From positions 1-39,219 of the forward strand of contig JAOPYL010000055.1 of the NCBI GenBank assembly GCA_025964625.1: DNA of 39,219 nucleotides. The letters are read 5' to 3'. This DNA comes from Actinoallomurus sp. Lineage in GTDB: Bacteria; Actinomycetota; Actinomycetes; Streptosporangiales; Streptosporangiaceae. How positions within the stretch are numbered: position 1 is the first letter of the stretch; every line of letters starts with the position of its first letter. Made by a program: the position numbers and the translations under genes. Below, piece after piece: positions 23,395-31,845 of this stretch. The notes under the pieces were generated by a model. That model searched no databases, was not told where the DNA came from, and was given only the letters and a program-made list of their open reading frames with translations.

Positions 23395-23420
23395 AGTGAC
23401 GATTAGTCACTATTGTGACT
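23395..23420 (+). promoter_or_regulatory. Operator-like repeats ahead of the conservon
   Basis: AGTGAC (23395-23400), GTCACT (23406-23411) and GTGACT (23415-23420) form an inverted pair with a 5-base spacer plus a third half-site, 37 bases ahead of the cvnA start. The spacing fits a dimeric regulator over or next to the transcription start. The factor is unknown. Confidence 0.45.
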
Positions 23421-23456
23421 CCTGTTGCCACCGGTCCCCACGTACTGAGGACGCTG

Positions 23457-25202
23457 ATGTCTGAACTCCCCCCGCCTGCCGCGCGCGCCGAACGCCGGGA
23501 CGCCCGACGGCATGGCAGGCCCCCCGTCCGGGGTATGCAGGGCACACGGGCCCTCTACCTGTGGGTCGCTGTGCTCCCCGCAGCCGTTATGGCGCTTCTG
23601 GGTGCCGCGACGGTGGTGGCTCTCCTTGCTCCGGGTTCCGCCGCAATGACCCGCGTGGTGCTGGCCGTGGCCGTCGCGGGAGTCGTGCTCGTCCTGGCTG
23701 CCGCCGGGTATGGGGCAGAGGCCGTCACCCGCCAGGTGCACCGGCGAATCGGTGCCCTGGGGTCCCTGAGCGCCCGCGGCCAGGAGGACCTGCAGCGGCT
23801 GGTCGAAAAAGTGAAGAGCGGTGAACGCTTCGCGCCAAGCGACGCAGAAGTCCTGCCTGCCGAGGGCGGCGACCCGTTCGTGCTCCTCGCGCATGACCTG
23901 CAGAGGGGCCGGCACGCCGCCCAGAATGCCGTCCTCCAGGTAGCGAACCTGACGCCCGGTGGCGAGTCCGATCAGCGGGTGGAGGTGTTCGTCAACCTTG
24001 CCCGGCGGATGCAGTCATTGGTCCACCGGGAGATCCAGTTGCTCGATGAGCTGGAGGCTCAGGTCGAGGATCCCGACCTCCTCAAAGGTCTGTTCACCGT
24101 CGATCACCTCGCCACCCGCATGCGCCGCCAGTCGGAGAGCCTCGCGGTGCTCGGCGGTGCCGCATCGCGGCGCCAGTGGAGCAGGCCGGTGACCATGTAC
24201 GAGGTGTTGCGCTCGGCCGTTGCCGAGGTCGAGCACTATTCGCGAGTCAAACTGGTGCCACCGATCGAGGGCACCTTGGACGGCAGCGCCGTCGCCGACG
24301 TCATCCACCTGGTGGCCGAGCTCGTCGAGAACGCCACCAAGTTCTCTCCCCCCCACACCCAGGTGCTGCTCCGCGCCGAGCACGTTACCGCCGGCTTGGC
24401 CATCGAGGCCGAGGACCGCGGTCTGGGCATGCCGCTCGACGATCAGCGCCGGATGAACGGCCTGCTCGCCGACCCCGGCCGGATCAACATCGGCGAACTG
24501 CTGCGTGATGGCCGCATCGGACTGTTCGTGGTCTCGGCCCTCGCCCGCAGGCACGGCGTCAAGGTCCAGCTTCGGACCAATGTCTACGGCGGTACGCAGG
24601 CCGTCGTCGTGCTGCCAAATGAGTTGATCGGCACCGCGTCACAGGTCCGCGAGACCCGCGTGCCAACGCAGTCAGCACACCCGGAGGCCATACCGGCCTC
24701 CGCTGCCATACCGGCTGCCATCCCGGCTGCCCCGCAGCGTCCCGCCTCCGCTCCGATTCCGCCGGAAGCGGCGTTCGCCGTTTCCGGCCACAGCACCGGC
24801 TCCTGGCAGACTCCGCCGGCGAACGACCAGTACTCGGTGGACAGCCGCCTGGGCGAGCCGCTCGTGGCCGCGTCGGGCGGTCGGCGACCGGAGTTGCCCG
24901 TACGGGAACCTGGCGCTCACCCTGGCGTGCAGGATTCGAACCGGGGCCCCCTCCCGGTCGCTTCCGCCGCTGATCTCATTCCCCACGATCAGTCGGACAA
25001 CGGCGAACGCCCGCCACTGCCGGAGCGGCGCGTGCAAACGCACCTGGCGCCCCAGCTGCGCGAATCAACCGTGACCCGGCACGACGAACCGGCCGCTGAC
25101 CATACCCCGGACTTGATGGCCTCCTTCCAGGGAGGCTTCAACCGCTCCGAGGAGGAGGACGAGGAGAACGGCCCCTCGGATCGTCCCCACAGCACCAGCT
25201 GA
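23457..25202 (+). CDS. Conservon sensor histidine-kinase-like protein CvnA
   Basis: 581 residues from the ATG at 23457 (GAGGAC ahead); the GTG at 23415 lies inside the operator repeats. Two membrane helices (about 33-58 and 66-86) flank a very short outer loop. A DHp-like region has LVHREIQLLDELE and FTVDHLATRMRRQSESLAVL. The ATPase domain has its N-box in VIHLVAELVENATKFSP (about 282-298), G1 in EDRGLGMPLD, and G2 in GRIGLFVVSALARRHG. A 180-residue Pro/Ala-rich disordered tail ends the chain. In Streptomyces conservons CvnA works as a membrane receptor for the CvnB-C-D module. It is the first gene of a five-gene run. Confidence 0.93.
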   Translation: MSELPPPAARAERRDARRHGRPPVRGMQGTRALYLWVAVLPAAVMALLGAATVVALLAPGSAAMTRVVLAVAVAGVVLVLAAAGYGAEAVTRQVHRRIGALGSLSARGQEDLQRLVEKVKSGERFAPSDAEVLPAEGGDPFVLLAHDLQRGRHAAQNAVLQVANLTPGGESDQRVEVFVNLARRMQSLVHREIQLLDELEAQVEDPDLLKGLFTVDHLATRMRRQSESLAVLGGAASRRQWSRPVTMYEVLRSAVAEVEHYSRVKLVPPIEGTLDGSAVADVIHLVAELVENATKFSPPHTQVLLRAEHVTAGLAIEAEDRGLGMPLDDQRRMNGLLADPGRINIGELLRDGRIGLFVVSALARRHGVKVQLRTNVYGGTQAVVVLPNELIGTASQVRETRVPTQSAHPEAIPASAAIPAAIPAAPQRPASAPIPPEAAFAVSGHSTGSWQTPPANDQYSVDSRLGEPLVAASGGRRPELPVREPGAHPGVQDSNRGPLPVASAADLIPHDQSDNGERPPLPERRVQTHLAPQLRESTVTRHDEPAADHTPDLMASFQGGFNRSEEEDEENGPSDRPHSTS

Positions 25203-25241
25203 CTTAGCGTCATTCATGCCCCAAAGGAGAGTCCACCCATC

Positions 25242-25676
25242 ATGGTGAGCGCTGTGCCCCCGAGCCACGCATCGGATCTTGCTTGGCTGCTGAGCAGCCT
25301 GGTCGAGCGGGTGCCCCACACCCGTAGCACCGTGCTGCTGTCCTCTGACGGACTGACGAAAGCCGTCCATGGCTTGGACCTCGACAGCGCGGACCAGCTG
25401 GCTGCGATCGCCTCTGGACTGATTTCCCTTGCGCGCAGCACCGGAGCCAGATTCGGTAGGAGCGACCTGGTTCGGCAGGTGGTGGCGGAACTCGACGACA
25501 CCATGCTCTTCGTCTCGTCGGCCGGCTTCGGCTCCGTGCTGGCGGTGCTGGCAGACCGGGATGCCGACGCGGGTGTCCTCGGATACGAGATGTCTCAGTT
25601 GATCAAAAGCGTCCGCCCGTTCCTGGCCACGCCGGCCAGGCACGCGGTCCCCGCCCCCGATAACCCAATCCGGTGA
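25242..25676 (+). CDS. Conservon roadblock/LC7 protein CvnB
   Basis: 144 residues of the roadblock/LC7 fold: LAWLLSSLVERVPHTRSTVL, LSSDGLTKAVHGLDLDSADQ, LAAIASGLISLARSTG, and a late GSVLAVLADRDADAGVLGYE. These small dimers act as GTPase-activating or scaffold partners for MglA-type GTPases, here CvnD. AGGAG lies about 13 bases ahead of the ATG, a loose spacing. Its stop overlaps the cvnC start (GTGA), so the two are translationally coupled. Confidence 0.93.
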   Translation: MVSAVPPSHASDLAWLLSSLVERVPHTRSTVLLSSDGLTKAVHGLDLDSADQLAAIASGLISLARSTGARFGRSDLVRQVVAELDDTMLFVSSAGFGSVLAVLADRDADAGVLGYEMSQLIKSVRPFLATPARHAVPAPDNPIR

Positions 25677-26050
25677 ACATGGCGGTTCCGGAAGACGAGT
25701 CATGGCTCGACGATGATGCCGGGCGCCTCGTGCGCCCGTACACGGTGAGCAATGGGCGGACCCGCCCCACCAACAAGCTGGATCTACTGTCCATGGTGAT
25801 GGCCACCGGCCGGCTTCCTCAGGCACACCTGGACCCGGACCACGCCCAGGCCCTTGACCTGTGTCACAACCCGACCTCGGTCGTGGAGGTCGCAGCGCAT
25901 CTGAGGCTGCCCGCGGTCGTTACCAAAGTCCTCCTTTCCGATCTGGTCGACTGTGGAGCAGTGACCACACGAGACCCTTCCCCCGCCGCCGATCCGACCG
26001 ATCGATTTGTACTGGAGGCACTGCTCGATGGCCTACAACGACGGCTCTGA
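25673..26050 (+). CDS. Conservon DUF742 protein CvnC
   Basis: 125 residues. DUF742 hallmarks: DDDAGRLVRPYTVSNGRTRP in the first third, then a winged-helix-like end with LDLCHNPTSVVEVAAHLRLP and VVTKVLLSDLVDCGAV. An ATG two codons inside is an alternative start. The 3' end overlaps the cvnD start by 23 bases. The role in conservons is that of a coupling protein between receptor and GTPase. No DNA binding has been shown for the family that I know of. Confidence 0.92.
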   Translation: MNMAVPEDESWLDDDAGRLVRPYTVSNGRTRPTNKLDLLSMVMATGRLPQAHLDPDHAQALDLCHNPTSVVEVAAHLRLPAVVTKVLLSDLVDCGAVTTRDPSPAADPTDRFVLEALLDGLQRRL

Positions 26051-26612
26051 GCTGTTCCCCACCGCCATCAAGCTTCTGATCGCGGGCGGTTTTGGCGTCG
26101 GGAAGACGACCTTCGTCGGCTCGGTGAGCGAGATCGAACCGTTGACCACGGAAGAGCTCATCACCGAGGCCAGCATCGGCACCGACAGCCTGGCGGGGGT
26201 AGAGAACAAGTCCACCACCACCGTGGCCTTTGACTTCGGCCGTATTACGATCGATCCCCGCCATGTGCTTTACCTGTTCGGAACCCCGGGCCAGGAGCGT
26301 TTCTGGTTCATGTGGGACGAGCTGTCCAACGGTGCACTGGGCGCGGTCGTCCTGGCCGACACCCGCCGCCTGGACGCCTGCTTCGAAGCCGTCGACTTCT
26401 TCGAACGCCGTGGCATCCATTTCCTCGTCGCGGTCAACGAATTCAACCACGCCTACCACTATGAACCCGAGGAGGTACGGGCCGCCCTCCACCTCAAGCC
26501 TCATGTGCCGGTCGTGCTGTGCGACGCTCGTGACAGCCGCTCCGCGACCTCCGTGCTGGTCTCCCTGATCCAGCATCTGCTCGTCGCCACCATGTCCTCT
26601 AATTCCGCTTAG
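26028..26612 (+). CDS. Conservon small GTPase-like protein CvnD
   Basis: 194 residues from the ATG at 26028 (GGAGG about ten bases ahead, inside cvnC). The P-loop is GGFGVGKTTFVG (20-31). Switch-II region FGTPGQERFWFMWDEL (84-99) lacks the Asp of DxxG, and the base-recognition site reads NEFN instead of NKxD, both as usual for this MglA-like branch. It binds GTP in the family studied and cycles with CvnB. The cvnD output in other species includes antibiotic production and aerial growth. Here the only extra local candidate for an effector is the GAF gene. Confidence 0.93.
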   Translation: MAYNDGSELFPTAIKLLIAGGFGVGKTTFVGSVSEIEPLTTEELITEASIGTDSLAGVENKSTTTVAFDFGRITIDPRHVLYLFGTPGQERFWFMWDELSNGALGAVVLADTRRLDACFEAVDFFERRGIHFLVAVNEFNHAYHYEPEEVRAALHLKPHVPVVLCDARDSRSATSVLVSLIQHLLVATMSSNSA

Positions 26613-26646
26613 CCTGCCTTAAGATCTGCCAGATACGGAGCCCGTC

Positions 26647-27216
26647 ATGACCTATGACCCCGCAGGCCACCTCCTGACCCCCGTGGACCATGAGGCGCCT
26701 CAGCGCGTGCTGCGGCTACGGGAACTCGGCCTGGGAGAAAATCCCGACCCGGAGTTCGATGAATTCGCACGCAACCTCGCCCAGAGCACCGGTGCTCCGT
26801 TCGCGATGGTCAACTTCATCGACGAGGATCACCAGTACTTCGCCGGCCTGTACGCCGGTCCCAGCCCACAGATCGGCTCCGCACTGGCAGTGGAATCCGC
26901 CGCCACCGCGGACCCAGGCCGGGTAATGGGCCGTGACCACGGCTACTGCCCACATGTCGTAGTCCGGCGCCTCCCACTCGTACTGGACGACGTGTGCGAC
27001 TATCCCCGATTCGCCGGCAATCCGGTGGTCGACGAGATCGGTATCCGCTCGTACCTGGGGGCCCCGCTGATCGACCGCACGGGCACGACTCTGGGCACGA
27101 TCTGCATCGTGGACCGCGAGCCGCGTCCCTGGGGCCGTCCTGGGCTGGAGCTCATCAAGGCGAGCGCCGCCGAGCTGATGCAGCGAATCCACCAGCGCGA
27201 GGGGTTCATGGGCTAG
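26647..27216 (+). CDS. GAF-domain protein linked to the conservon
   Basis: 189 residues forming one GAF domain: FARNLAQSTGAPFAMVNFID, DHQYFAGLYAGP, DHGYCPHVVVRRLPLVLDDV, RSYLGAPLIDRTGTTLGTIC. Cys in HGYCPH lies where some GAF sensors bind a ligand or sense redox state, but no cofactor motif is definite. There is no kinase, cyclase or DNA-binding part. It starts 34 bases after cvnD with GGAG ahead and is most likely part of the same transcript, so it may be a signal input or output partner. That is inference from position. Confidence 0.85.
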   Translation: MTYDPAGHLLTPVDHEAPQRVLRLRELGLGENPDPEFDEFARNLAQSTGAPFAMVNFIDEDHQYFAGLYAGPSPQIGSALAVESAATADPGRVMGRDHGYCPHVVVRRLPLVLDDVCDYPRFAGNPVVDEIGIRSYLGAPLIDRTGTTLGTICIVDREPRPWGRPGLELIKASAAELMQRIHQREGFMG

Positions 27217-28413
27217 TCAGGAGAGAGACTCCACTCCCGCGGGAGCGGCCAACCGCTGCGACCACTGTCCCTTCTCCGTGCCCAGCGCCACTTCGCTCAG
27301 GCGGAGCAGCTGCACGTCGGAGGTACCAGCTGGGGCGAATATGTGGTGCGCGTCGCGCAGGAATCGCTCGATCGGCCGGTCGGTGTAGAGCCCGCAGGCG
27401 GCATGCACCTCCATCGCGTTGCGCGCCGAGTCCAGGGCGTACTCGACGTTGATGAGCTTGGCGTTCATCAGTTCCGCGTCACAGGGCAGGCCCCGGTCCA
27501 GCAGGTGCACCGCGTGGTAGGCGGCCAGCCGGGTGGTCATCAGCCGGGACTGCATCTGGCCCAGCTTCAGCTTGATCGAGGGAAGTTCGCACAGCGGCTT
27601 GCCGTAGCGATACTGCTTGGCGGAGAACGCGGTGGTCTCTTCCAGCAGCGCCCGGTGGATGCCGAGGGAGACGGCGGTGAGGTTGGCTCTGCCGTACAGG
27701 ACACTCGAGGAGTAGGCGACGGGCAGGCCGTCGCCCTCCGCACCGAGCAGGTTCGCCGCAGGGACGCGACAGTCGTCAAAGATGAGCTCGCCGAAGCTGA
27801 AACCGTGCAGGCCCATCGCGGCACGGTGCGGGCCGAGCGAGAAGCCGGGACGATCGGACTCCACCAGGAATGCCGATAGTCCCTTGGAACCGGGCCCGGT
27901 GCGGACGACGACACCGTGCAGGTCACCGACGTGGCTGTTGCCGACGTACACTTTCCGGCCGTTGAGGATGTAGTCGTCCCCGTCGCGTACCGCGCTCGCC
28001 GTCATGCCCAGGACATGGCCGCCGGACCCGGGCTCGGTCACCGCGATGGTGGGCAGGCAGCTGCCGGCGGATATGGCCGGCAGCCAGGTCTTCTTCTGCT
28101 CCTCGTTACCGAAGTGCACAATCTTGGCCACGCCCAGCTGAGATGCCTGCACCATGGCGCCCATGGCCCCGCTGACCCGGGACAGCTCTTCGATGATGAT
28201 GGTCTTCGCCAGGTGTCCCAGACCCATTCCACCGTACTGGCGGCTGATCGTGACGCCGATCCAGCCCTGCCGGGCAATCAACCGCGACAACTCATGTTGG
28301 ACGGACCGAGATGCTTCCATGTCCGGAATCCGAGGGAGTACTTCGGCCTCCGCGAAAATCCGAACCTCTTCCCGTAGACGCTCGTGACGTTCCGTGCTGA
28401 AGTAGCCGACCAT
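27217..28413 (-). CDS. Acyl-CoA dehydrogenase-fold protein without the usual Glu
   Basis: 398 residues, ATG with GAGGAGG six bases ahead. The three-part ACAD layout is complete: helical N-terminus (QGWIGVTISRQYGGMGLGHL), FAD strands (TIAVTEPGSGGHVLGMTASA, then DDYILNGRKVYVGN), and helical C-terminus (QYRYGKPLCELPSIKLKLGQ, HAACGLYTDRPIERFLRD). The active-site YEGT is replaced by APAGT (Ala362 where the Glu lies). The alternative site used by isovaleryl-type enzymes (near VLYGRANL) also shows no Glu. It may be a non-dehydrogenating member or use another base. It converges on the conservon with no gap. Confidence 0.9.
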   Translation of the reverse strand: MVGYFSTERHERLREEVRIFAEAEVLPRIPDMEASRSVQHELSRLIARQGWIGVTISRQYGGMGLGHLAKTIIIEELSRVSGAMGAMVQASQLGVAKIVHFGNEEQKKTWLPAISAGSCLPTIAVTEPGSGGHVLGMTASAVRDGDDYILNGRKVYVGNSHVGDLHGVVVRTGPGSKGLSAFLVESDRPGFSLGPHRAAMGLHGFSFGELIFDDCRVPAANLLGAEGDGLPVAYSSSVLYGRANLTAVSLGIHRALLEETTAFSAKQYRYGKPLCELPSIKLKLGQMQSRLMTTRLAAYHAVHLLDRGLPCDAELMNAKLINVEYALDSARNAMEVHAACGLYTDRPIERFLRDAHHIFAPAGTSDVQLLRLSEVALGTEKGQWSQRLAAPAGVESLS

Positions 28414-28965
28414 GCGGTCCTCCTCGCGAATCGCCTGTCAGCCGGGGGCGGCCTACAGGTGGTACGTCGCAGCCCGTCCCGTGCCCTGGACAGGCCTACA
28501 GGATCATGGTGAATATATCTGTCGCAAAACTCAAGATGAGGTCCAACTAGAACTGGCCCGCCAACCTTGTCCCGCATACCGCAGATGTGGGCGCGGATCG
28601 CAAAAAACAGTTTTTGAGCTGGGGATACGTGTCACGGCTTGCTGGTCCGGCGTGTCAGGCAGAAACGCTGTGTCCGGCCAGGCGCTTACGGCGGCCCAAC
28701 GGGCGCCGGCCACCGCAGCCGCATCGTGATCACGCCGAAAAGCCGCAGGTCAGGACGCTGAACTGGGTGGTCGAGCCCCACAGGCCAGGGCGAAACAGGC
28801 CGTGGCCAGAGAACGAGGGGGAGTGGCGCGGCGCTACGGCGGACGGCCAGGGGACTGGGTGCCGATATTTGAGGTGGCTTCCTAGTAACACTTTGCCCAA
28901 CAGGTCGTTATAGGAGTTGGTCAACAGCGGCAACACCGTGGTCGCAGCTGAACGAGAGGTCGACG
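28414..28965. other. Gap between divergent genes, no gene seen
   Basis: This 552-base stretch holds the promoters of the dehydrogenase-like gene and the acylase. It is less GC-rich than the neighbours in its middle. A short A/T palindrome lies at 28601-28616 (CAAAAA and TTTTTG arms). Open frames of 60-108 codons here have no ribosome sites and no family look. Confidence 0.5.
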
Positions 28966-31791
28966 ATGAAACGGATTCGGTTCACCTCGCGTCGAGGCCC
29001 CAGGGGTCTTGTCGCCGCCGCGACCGCCGCACTGGTCCTGGCGAGCGTGCTGCCCGTCGCCGACGCCGCCACGGGGTCCGCGCCGCCGCCCACCTACCGC
29101 GCCGGCGACTACGCCGACGGCCAGGTGCTGTCCATCAACCCTCCCGGGGAGAACGGGCTGGTCAACGCAGTACAGCTGGCGCAGTTCGAGGCAACAGGGC
29201 AGCGCCCGGCAGACAGCACCGACCAGCGCACGCAGTACGCGAACCTGCTGCACGGCTACTCCACGCTGACCGACCAGGCGCTGCCGCAGTACTACAACGA
29301 CGAGTCGTTCGGCGTGCGCGCGTCAGAGATCACCCGCACCGAAGCCCCCTCACCTTCGGTGCCAGTCGCCATCTACCGCGACAGCCACGATATTCCGCAC
29401 GTTTACGGCGCGACCACCAGCGCGATGTCGTTCGGGGCAGGCTTTGCGCAGGCCGAGGACCGGCTCTTCGAGATGGACGTGCTGCGCCATTACGGGCAGG
29501 GCACCGTGTCCCAGTTCCTCGGGCCCTCCTGCGCGGACGAACAGATGGACCACGACCAGCTCCTGCTGGCGCCGTACACCGAGCAGCAGGCGCAGGCGCA
29601 GGTAGACGCGCTGCCAACGCAATTCGGGGCGCAGGGCGTCCTCGCCCGGCAGATGATCGATAGCTACGTCGACGGAGTCAACGCCTACATCGCCCGGACG
29701 CGGATCGATCCGGCCGCGCTGCCCGCGGATTATGCCGCGGCGCTGCAGCCGCCGCAGCAGTGGAAGGCGTCCGACGTCGTCTACGTGTCGGCGCTCGTCG
29801 GCGGGCTCTTCGGCAACGGGGGCGGCGGCGAGGTCCGCAACGCCGCGCTGCTGCAATACCTGGACAAGCAGCTCGGACAGGCGGCGGGCAACAAGGCGTT
29901 CACCGACTTCCGCGAGCAGAACGACCCCGACGCCCCGACCACGATCGCCGACAAGGCGTTCCCGTACGAGATCCCGGCGGCCACGGACCCTGCCAAGACA
30001 GCGATGCCCGACGATGCGTCCAAGCCGCTGTCCGGGGGACCGACAGCCACCAAGCCGGGCTGCGACGCGATCCCCGCCAACCCCACGGCGACGAATATCG
30101 TCAGTTCCCTGCTGGGAATGCCGAAGCACATGAGCAACGCGCTGCTGGTGGACGCGCGGCATTCCGCCGACGGCCATCCCATCGCGGTGTTCGGTCCGCA
30201 GGTGTCGTACTTCGCCCCGGGCATCCTGATGCAAGAGGACCTGCACTCCCCCGACTACGCCGCCGAGGGCGTGTCCTTCCCCGGTACGGGCGTGGTGGAA
30301 CTCGGCCGTGGCAAGGACTTCGCGTGGTCGGCCACGTCCGCCGGCTCCGACATCACCGACCAACGGCTTGAGCTGATCTGCCATCCGGGCGGCGGGACAC
30401 CCGCACCGCACGGCACCTACTACGAGTTCAACGGCCAGTGCCTGCCGATGACGCACCACACGTTCACGGAGACGGCCGTGCCCAAGCCGGGCGGACTCGG
30501 CGTTCCCACGGTCATCAAGCACGACGTCTACCTCACGCAGCACGGCGTCGTGCAGGGCTGGACCACGGCGCGGAACGGCAAACCGGTCGCCGTCGTGAAT
30601 CAGCGATCGACCTACGACCACGAGGTCGACTCGGTGGTCGGGTTCATGCACTGGGGTCAGCCCGCGCTGACCCACGACGTCACCTCATGGATGGCAGGAG
30701 CCGCGCAGGTCTCGTACACCTTCAACTGGTTCTACGTCGACACCCGCGACATCGGCTACTACAGCTCGGGAAAGCTGCCCGTGCGGGCACCGAGTGTCGA
30801 CCCGAACCTGCCGACGTGGGGAACCGGCGTCGCGGAGTGGCAGGGCTTCCTGGCGGACGCCGCGCACCCGCATGAGGTCGACCCCTCATCGGGATTCTTC
30901 ACCAGCTGGAACAACAAGCCCGCACCGCGGTTCTCGGCGTCCGACGTGCAATACGGTTACGGCCCGGTCTACCGCAGCCAGATGCTCGACCGGACGCTGC
31001 AGAACGGACTCGCGGCACACAGCGGCAAAATCACCAGGGCGAACCTGGTCCAGGCCATGGAGACTGCCGCGACGCAGGACCTCGACGGGTTGGCGGAAGT
31101 TCCTGAACTGCTCGGCTACCTGGCCGGGCGCCCCGAGGCACCCGGCGTGCAGGCGATGCTCGCGCAGCTGCGGTCCTGGTACAACGACGGCGCGCACCGG
31201 CGCAAGAACGCATCGGGAGATACCCAGTACGACCACCACGCCGCCGTGGCCATCATGGATGTGTTGCAGGAGAAGGTGATCCGCGCGCTCTTCGATCCGA
31301 TCCTGGCCGCAGGTGGAATCGGCGGCGAATCCTCGACCGGCGGTGCGGTCACCCCGAGCTACACGGTGCTGCCGATGCAGTGGGCCAACACACCGAACAG
31401 CGGCGGCACGCATCTTGGCAGCTCCTACGATGGCGGCTACGAAGGCTACGTGCGCAAAGCGCTCCGCCAGTTGCGGGGCGAGCAGGTCGCGCAGCCGTTC
31501 GGCCCCGAGATCACCGCGAAGATCTGCGGGGCCGGTCCGGCGAACTGCCCGACTGCGCTCGACGCCGCCCTCTCGGACACCTTCACCACACTCGTGAAGG
31601 CCAATGGCGGATCGACCGACGTCGCAAGCTGGACCGCCACACCGGACACGAAGGCACAGCAGCAGAACATGCCGGACTACGACGCGATCCACTTCCGGTC
31701 GGTGGGCATCGTGGGCCAAGATCCGATCGAGTGGCAGAACCGCCCGACCTTTCAACAAGTCGCCGAATTCCCCCGACATCGCCCGTGGTGA
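28966..31791 (+). CDS. Secreted penicillin-acylase-family Ntn hydrolase
   Basis: 941 residues, ATG with GAGAGG six bases ahead. The signal peptide (GLVAAATAALVLASVLPVAD) ends near ADA-A. The alpha-chain part has VPVAIYRDSHDIPHVYG and AGFAQAEDRLFEMDVLRHY. The self-cleavage point is MPKHM-SNALLVDA, with Ser390 as the new N-terminal nucleophile of the beta chain. The beta chain has QVSYFAPGILMQEDLHSPDY and a long C-terminal part ending in QNRPTFQQVAEFP. Family members hydrolyse amide bonds of acylated compounds (penicillins, acyl-homoserine lactones, lipopeptides) outside the cell. The long chain resembles the large actinobacterial type; the substrate is unknown. No antibiotic genes flank it. 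Confidence 0.93.
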   Translation: MKRIRFTSRRGPRGLVAAATAALVLASVLPVADAATGSAPPPTYRAGDYADGQVLSINPPGENGLVNAVQLAQFEATGQRPADSTDQRTQYANLLHGYSTLTDQALPQYYNDESFGVRASEITRTEAPSPSVPVAIYRDSHDIPHVYGATTSAMSFGAGFAQAEDRLFEMDVLRHYGQGTVSQFLGPSCADEQMDHDQLLLAPYTEQQAQAQVDALPTQFGAQGVLARQMIDSYVDGVNAYIARTRIDPAALPADYAAALQPPQQWKASDVVYVSALVGGLFGNGGGGEVRNAALLQYLDKQLGQAAGNKAFTDFREQNDPDAPTTIADKAFPYEIPAATDPAKTAMPDDASKPLSGGPTATKPGCDAIPANPTATNIVSSLLGMPKHMSNALLVDARHSADGHPIAVFGPQVSYFAPGILMQEDLHSPDYAAEGVSFPGTGVVELGRGKDFAWSATSAGSDITDQRLELICHPGGGTPAPHGTYYEFNGQCLPMTHHTFTETAVPKPGGLGVPTVIKHDVYLTQHGVVQGWTTARNGKPVAVVNQRSTYDHEVDSVVGFMHWGQPALTHDVTSWMAGAAQVSYTFNWFYVDTRDIGYYSSGKLPVRAPSVDPNLPTWGTGVAEWQGFLADAAHPHEVDPSSGFFTSWNNKPAPRFSASDVQYGYGPVYRSQMLDRTLQNGLAAHSGKITRANLVQAMETAATQDLDGLAEVPELLGYLAGRPEAPGVQAMLAQLRSWYNDGAHRRKNASGDTQYDHHAAVAIMDVLQEKVIRALFDPILAAGGIGGESSTGGAVTPSYTVLPMQWANTPNSGGTHLGSSYDGGYEGYVRKALRQLRGEQVAQPFGPEITAKICGAGPANCPTALDAALSDTFTTLVKANGGSTDVASWTATPDTKAQQQNMPDYDAIHFRSVGIVGQDPIEWQNRPTFQQVAEFPRHRPW

Positions 31792-31845
31792 CCGCAACCT
31801 TCTCAGGGATATCGGAAACCGGATCGGCGGCGATCCGCACCGAGG

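Noticed and set aside
24925-24950. tRNA-like T-arm (GATTCGAA with a C-rich end) within the conservon kinase gene
   Set aside because: No acceptor, D-arm or anticodon arm fits around it, and it is in the coding tail of cvnA.
28601-28616. A/T palindrome as a terminator or Lsr2 site
   Set aside because: Only a 6-base arm, about 190 bases from the nearest start; noted in the gap entry but not strong enough for its own call.
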